In this document: one piece after another, positions 60,667-64,000 of the stretch
Layout: each line of letters opens with the position of its first letter
Position numbering within the stretch: position 1 is the first letter of the stretch
Assembly: GCA_963823945.1 (NCBI GenBank)
Contig: CAWGNK010000014.1
Span: 310,001 to 374,000 of the forward strand
Direction of reading: 5' to 3'
Origin: Bog-793 sp963823945
GTDB taxonomy: Bacteria > Actinomycetota > Acidimicrobiia > Acidimicrobiales > Bog-793
DNA: 64,000 nt
Translations under genes and position numbers: made by a program
The notes under the pieces: model-generated
Told to the model about the DNA's origin: nothing
What the model saw: the letters and a program-made list of their open reading frames with translations, nothing else
Databases searched by the model: none

Positions 60667-61914
60667 ATGAGGCCCCTGACGAAGAAGATGCGTTTCCTGT
60701 CTATCGGGGCGGCCGCTGGCTTGACCCTCGGCCTCATCGGCACAGCAGCCGCCGTAGTAAGCAGCCACTCCCCGGCGGCACCCTACAAAGCATGTTCGAA
60801 CGCGAAGTCGGTGCTGTCCCTAGAGGTCAACGGGAAGTGCCCGGCAGGAACCGTCCTGGTCACACTTGGCGCGAAGGGCGCGACCGGTGCGAGAGGCAAG
60901 ACCGGGGCGAAAGGCGCGACTAGCGCCTCGGGAAGTCCCCTCGACCTCTCCAAGGTCGCCACCCTCAACTGGCAGGGCTGGATCGGCGTCAACCACTTCT
61001 CGGGCGGGTCCTACCGCTTCAACGGGCCCGAGTCCATCGCCTTCGACGGGACCCACCTCTGGGTCGTGAACAACAAGGGCAAATCGCTAACCGAGCTCGA
61101 CGCCTCCAACGGCTCGTGGGTGCGGACCATCTCGGGCGGCCATTACGGCTTCAGTGGGCCCGGCTACATCGCATTCGACGGAACCCATATCTGGGTGACG
61201 AACTACGACGGCAACTCGCTAACCGAGATCGACGCCTCCAACGGCTCGTGGGTGCGAACGCTCTCGGGCGCCGGTTACGCCTTCAACGTACCCGGCGCCA
61301 TCGCCTTCGACGGGACCCATATCTGGGTCGCGAACTACGACGGTAACTCGCTGACGGAGCTCAACGCCTCCAACGGCTCGCGTGTGCGGATCTTCACGAA
61401 CTCGAACTGCACCGCTTGCGACTTCAACGCACCCGGCGGTATCGCCTTTGACGGCACCCATATCTGGGTGGCGAACTACCAGTCCAACGCGGTAACCGAG
61501 CTCGACGCCGGCGACGGTACGTGGGTGCGGACCGTCACCAACTCGAGCTGCACCTCTTGCGACTTCGACGGGCTCTTCGCCATCGCCTTCGACGGGGCCG
61601 ACGTCTGGGTAACGAACTACGTCGGCGACTCGGTGACCGAGCTCGACGCCTCCAACGGCTCGTGGGTGCGGACCATCTCGGGCGGCAATTACGGCTTCAA
61701 CGTACCCGGCGCCATCGCGTTTGACGGAACCCACATCTGGGTGACGAACGGTAGCTCGGTGACCGAGCTCGACGCCTCCGATGGCGCGTGGGACCGGACC
61801 GTCTCGGGCGGCAATTACGACTTCGACGCACCCAGCGCCATCGCCTTCGACGGGACTCACATCTGGGTGGCGAACTACAAGGGCAATTCCGTGACCGACG
61901 TCCCGACGGGGTAG
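60667..61914 (+). CDS. Secreted collagen-like stalk plus seven-repeat beta-propeller protein
   Basis: A 415-residue exported protein. Residues 1-30 are a signal sequence (RPLTKKMRF then hydrophobic to TAAAV). Residues 68-85 are six perfect G-X-Y triplets (GAKGATGARGKTGAKGAT), a short collagen-like stalk. From ~100 to the end are seven tandem repeats of 42-47 residues centred on IAFDGTHIWVANY...SVTELDASNGSWVRT, starting near residues 124, 168, 212, 259, 306, 350 and 392: a seven-bladed NHL/Vgb-like propeller. Two repeats carry an extra CxxC-type pair (NCTACDF, SCTSCDF). GGAGG lies 7 bases before ATG 60667. Surface adhesion or ligand binding is likely; no enzyme motif seen. Nearly identical repeats suggest recent amplification. 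Confidence 0.85.
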   Translation: MRPLTKKMRFLSIGAAAGLTLGLIGTAAAVVSSHSPAAPYKACSNAKSVLSLEVNGKCPAGTVLVTLGAKGATGARGKTGAKGATSASGSPLDLSKVATLNWQGWIGVNHFSGGSYRFNGPESIAFDGTHLWVVNNKGKSLTELDASNGSWVRTISGGHYGFSGPGYIAFDGTHIWVTNYDGNSLTEIDASNGSWVRTLSGAGYAFNVPGAIAFDGTHIWVANYDGNSLTELNASNGSRVRIFTNSNCTACDFNAPGGIAFDGTHIWVANYQSNAVTELDAGDGTWVRTVTNSSCTSCDFDGLFAIAFDGADVWVTNYVGDSVTELDASNGSWVRTISGGNYGFNVPGAIAFDGTHIWVTNGSSVTELDASDGAWDRTVSGGNYDFDAPSAIAFDGTHIWVANYKGNSVTDVPTG

Positions 61915-62392
61915 CAAGCCCCGGCAACCGGGCACGTTGGCACGGGGACGCGAAGATCCCGAATCCAGGTCCGCGCCGACGGGGTGGCCCCGGCAGAGGG
62001 GCCACGGCGCAGACTGAGGATGGCGCGCGCGTCAGGGGCAGCGCCCAGTGGTGTTCGTCCTCGGTACGGGGCAACGGTGCCGGGGAGCCCAGATGTTATC
62101 TAGTCTCCCCCTGTAGCGCGCCGACAGGATTCGGACCTGCGACCAACCGCTCAGAAGCTACGTCGGCCTTGACGCTGTGCTCAACAGCCGTTCTTTTCGT
62201 CGGCGGCGAGCGAGGTATGCGCAGTTAGCCGGTCTCGTGACTCGGAGCTGTTGCGTTTGGTTCGGTTGCATGGACCGGTGCCACCAGGGTTGGCCGATCA
62301 GGAATCACGTCGAGGTTGCTCTCGATCGGCGCCCCTGTGCTCGCAAATAGCAGGAGACGCCTCTGCGCGCGAGCTCGGGATTCGTCACGGGG
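61915..62392. other. Intergenic stretch with hairpin and tRNA relic
   Basis: About 480 bases with no supported gene. GTGGCCCC-GGCAGA-GGGGCCAC (61984-62005) is a perfect 8-bp hairpin that may end the propeller transcript. Copy B of the tRNA-Arg relic lies at 62116-62160. Confidence 0.5.
62116..62160 (-). repeat. tRNA-Arg 3'-half relic, copy B
   Basis: Bases 62136-62157 match 20 of 22 bases of the intact tRNA-Arg(TCT) segment 63261-63282, and the preceding CAGGATTCGGA resembles its T-arm and acceptor. It shares about 26 of 31 bases with copy A from CTCAGAAGCTA onward, where both depart from the tRNA. The 5' half of the tRNA is absent. Confidence 0.7.
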
Positions 62393-63109
62393 TCACCTCA
62401 CGAGCGAGATGTTGTCCAGTCCGTTCAACAACTCGGTCGGCGGATCACCGTTCAGAAATTCGACCGTCGTCGTCGCTGACGCCGAAATGAACGCTTTCGA
62501 GAAGCGCTTCCAACTGAGCGTCGTCTGACCTTTCGTTGTGCGGGTCCTCGCGATCATCACCTGTTTTCCGTTAAGAAGCACCTTGACCGCGTCGGTCGAA
62601 AGGCAACCGCCGTATGGACACGCCGCTACATAGAAGCTCAACACGTAGCGCTTGTTCGGCACCGTCTTCACGTTCTCCGAAACACCAGTCGTCGTGTTGC
62701 TGTCGCCAGTCAGGTCCAGGAACTGCCCACCCGCCTGCGCGGGGAACTTGTTCGCACCAACGTAGAAGTTGCGAGCAATGATCCCGACGCTTCCGGCCAC
62801 CCCGACGACACTCCATCCGCTGACGGTCTGGCCCAGTTGGAACAGCTGATAGTCCCCACCTCCGGGTACGCCCTTCACCACCGGGTGTTCGAAGCTCCCG
62901 TTCGCGACCAGATTGATCGACGTGGCGCCCGTGGCCCCAAACGCGATCGATTCGTTCGATAATGCCAACATTGCGAGGACAACGGATGCCACAACCCCCG
63001 CCGTCAGCCGAAGTGGCGAGTGCCCGCGAATCCTGCGTGTCCCAAACGAAGGGCACACGCCAGCGCGCCAACCGATTGAGCCAACGCTCTCGTTCCGAAG
63101 CAGTCGCAT
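62393..63109 (-). CDS. Secreted protein with DUF642/CBM-like domain
   Basis: A 238-residue exported protein. A long n-region (~33 residues) precedes the hydrophobic LRLTAGVVASVVLAMLALS and a probable cleavage near IAFGA. The mature part opens with NLVANGSFEHPVV, the usual start of galactose-binding-like/DUF642 modules, then VSGWSVVG, QAGGQFLDLTGDS, and ends with NGLDNISLVR, the matching last strand (DDVSL-type). One Cys pair lies in ACPYGGCLS. A carbohydrate- or surface-binding role is likely. ATG 63109 is used, with a weak ribosome-binding site. It lies between the tRNA-Arg relic and the intact tRNA-Arg. Confidence 0.75.
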   Translation of the reverse strand: MRLLRNESVGSIGWRAGVCPSFGTRRIRGHSPLRLTAGVVASVVLAMLALSNESIAFGATGATSINLVANGSFEHPVVKGVPGGGDYQLFQLGQTVSGWSVVGVAGSVGIIARNFYVGANKFPAQAGGQFLDLTGDSNTTTGVSENVKTVPNKRYVLSFYVAACPYGGCLSTDAVKVLLNGKQVMIARTRTTKGQTTLSWKRFSKAFISASATTTVEFLNGDPPTELLNGLDNISLVR

Positions 63110-63240
63110 GGCCTTACCAACCCTCCAAGGATCCAAGATCTCTCCGCGATGGTCCTGACAACCGTCGCAAGATACCAGGGGCAACGTTCCAGCGTGACGG
63201 GGTCGGCACTAAGCGAGCGCCGTCTCCCTGATCGAGCTCG

Positions 63241-63314
63241 CGCCCCCGGCAGGATTCGAACCTGCGACCAACTGCTTAGAAGGCAGCTGCTCTGTCCAGC
63301 TGAGCTACGGGGGC
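63241..63314 (-). tRNA. tRNA-Arg(TCT)
   Basis: A 74-base cloverleaf: acceptor GCCCCCG/CGGGGGC, D-arm GCTC...GAGC, anticodon stem GCTGC/GCAGT with loop CTTCTAA (anticodon TCT), T-arm GCAGG-TTCGAAT-CCTGC, discriminator G. CCA is not encoded. Two decayed copies of its 3' half lie 1.1 and 3.6 kb to its left. Confidence 0.95.
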
Positions 63315-63403
63315 CTGTAGCGGCGTCACGAACCCGCCGACCGGTTGCCAGCCGGATTCGCACCCATATACCCTGCCACCGTTCGTCCGAGGGAGGTGGG
63401 ACC

Positions 63404-63763
63404 GTGCACCCGAGGCTGCAGATCGGCATCGACTCCGAGGACCCCGAAGGGCTCGCGCCATTCTGGGCCGCCGCCCTGGGCTACGAGGTCGGCGATCTCG
63501 ACCCAGCTGGCACGTACCTCGATCTCGTTCCGCCGGATCCGTCCGCGCCGATTGTCTACCTCCAGCGCGTCCCTGAGGGGAAGATGGTGAAGAACCGGGT
63601 CCACCTCGACCTCTACGTCGCCGACCCAGCGGCCAAGATTCGAGAGCTCGTCCAACTCGGCGCAACCGAACTCGGCGGGCCCCAGACCGGGTCGGCGGGC
63701 GGCTGGTGGCAAGTCATGGCCGACCCGCACGGCAATGAGTTCTGCGTCTGCCGCGAGGGCTGA
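63404..63763 (+). CDS. VOC-superfamily (glyoxalase-like) protein
   Basis: A 119-residue single-module vicinal-oxygen-chelate protein with the beta-alpha-beta-beta-beta pattern twice: LQIGIDSEDPEGLAPFWAAALGYEV and KNRVHLDLYVADPAAKIRELVQLGA, ending in MADPHGNEFCVCREG, the usual final strand with a metal-type Glu. It is close to the glyoxalase_6 group, whose members often have no known substrate. GTG 63404 follows GGGAGGTGGG. Stands alone between tRNA-Arg and tRNA-His. Confidence 0.85.
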   Translation: MHPRLQIGIDSEDPEGLAPFWAAALGYEVGDLDPAGTYLDLVPPDPSAPIVYLQRVPEGKMVKNRVHLDLYVADPAAKIRELVQLGATELGGPQTGSAGGWWQVMADPHGNEFCVCREG

Positions 63764-63856
63764 ACCCAACCGCGACATGCTCCTGGTCGCTGCGGGCTTC
63801 GCCAACCGTGTGCCATGCTGGATGGTGATCAGCCGATGACGCGTCGGCATGACATT

Positions 63857-63934
63857 GGTGGCCGTAGCTCAGTTGGTTAGAGCGCCAGGTTGTGGCCCTG
63901 GAGGTCGGGGGTTCAAGTCCCCTCGGTCACCCCA
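63857..63934 (+). tRNA. tRNA-His(GTG)
   Basis: Cloverleaf with acceptor GTGGCCG/CGGTCAC, anticodon stem CCAGG/CCTGG and loop TTGTGGC (anticodon GTG), T-arm GGGGG-TTCAAGT-CCCCT. G at 63857 serves as the extra G-1 of tRNA-His opposite discriminator C (63931), and the 3' CCA (63932-63934) is encoded. Confidence 0.95.
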
Positions 63935-64000
63935 ATGTCACCCCAGTCGGCTCGTTCCTCCTGGCGTCACTTCCATCTTGGCCCGTGGGAGCCGTTATCA

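Noticed and set aside
60980..61910. Regularly spaced DNA repeats as a CRISPR array
   Set aside because: The repeats are in frame, coding, 126-141 bases apart and translate into propeller blades; there are no cas genes.
59594..62160. The two tRNA-like segments as functional tRNAs
   Set aside because: Both lack the 5' half (acceptor 5' strand and D-arm) and cannot fold into a cloverleaf.

Overview
The window is high-GC bacterial chromosome with strong GC bias at third codon positions, many GTG and TTG starts, and many genes overlapping by 4 bases (ATGA/GTGA/TTGA). A mycothiol ligase (mshC), an F420:NADPH oxidoreductase (npdG), an actinobacterial-type LexA box before recA and a heliorhodopsin point to Actinomycetota. 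An Acidimicrobiia-like member seems most likely, but the class is inference. There is no rRNA, CRISPR array, recognisable transposase or phage gene.

Layout. 1-4.7 kb: leftward redox and translation genes (prxQ-type peroxiredoxin, MFS exporter, npdG, mshC, thrS cut by the window edge), with a rightward EF-G-like factor (4.8-6.8 kb). 6.85-10.4 kb: leftward riboflavin synthase translationally coupled to a three-part ABC importer. 10.8-12 kb: a coiled-coil protein with a clear terminator. 12.2-15.8 kb: a UbiA prenyltransferase and a MarR-ABC exporter pair with its own operator. 16-17.5 kb: TPP riboswitch, thiM and thiE.

17.5-24.4 kb is sparsely coded and looks accessory: an unknown protein, a GH15 glucoamylase-like enzyme, two lipoproteins and a heliorhodopsin, ending at tRNA-Val(CAC). 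24.6-31.5 kb is a tight rightward operon: small membrane protein, acyl-CoA reductase/HAD phosphatase fusion (interrupted by an apparent 1-base frameshift), zinc-type dehydrogenase, LarA-like protein and PlsC-type acyltransferase, closed by a strong terminator. I read this as an uncharacterised lipid pathway and the best candidate in the window for a new system. A LysR regulator follows.

33.5-43.5 kb is largely core: a DsbA-like protein, recA with its SOS box, cinA, pgsA, rimO, a PH/SHOCT membrane protein, then ddl, a membrane-anchored MurF-like ligase and an alpha/beta hydrolase. A UvrD-type helicase, a DUF4395 protein, pgi and gnd follow. 49.3-59.5 kb is a surface-glycan region: two GtrB/ArnC-like glycosyltransferases, UDP-glucose dehydrogenase, a nucleotide-sugar epimerase, a flippase-like protein and two very large membrane proteins, one with a second apparent frameshift.

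59.6-63.3 kb carries three secreted-protein genes (one with an apparent ATC start, one with a collagen-like stalk and a seven-repeat propeller) interleaved with two decayed copies of the 3' half of the intact tRNA-Arg(TCT) at 63.2 kb. A VOC protein and tRNA-His close the window. The two 1-base frameshifts and the ATC start may be assembly errors rather than biology.
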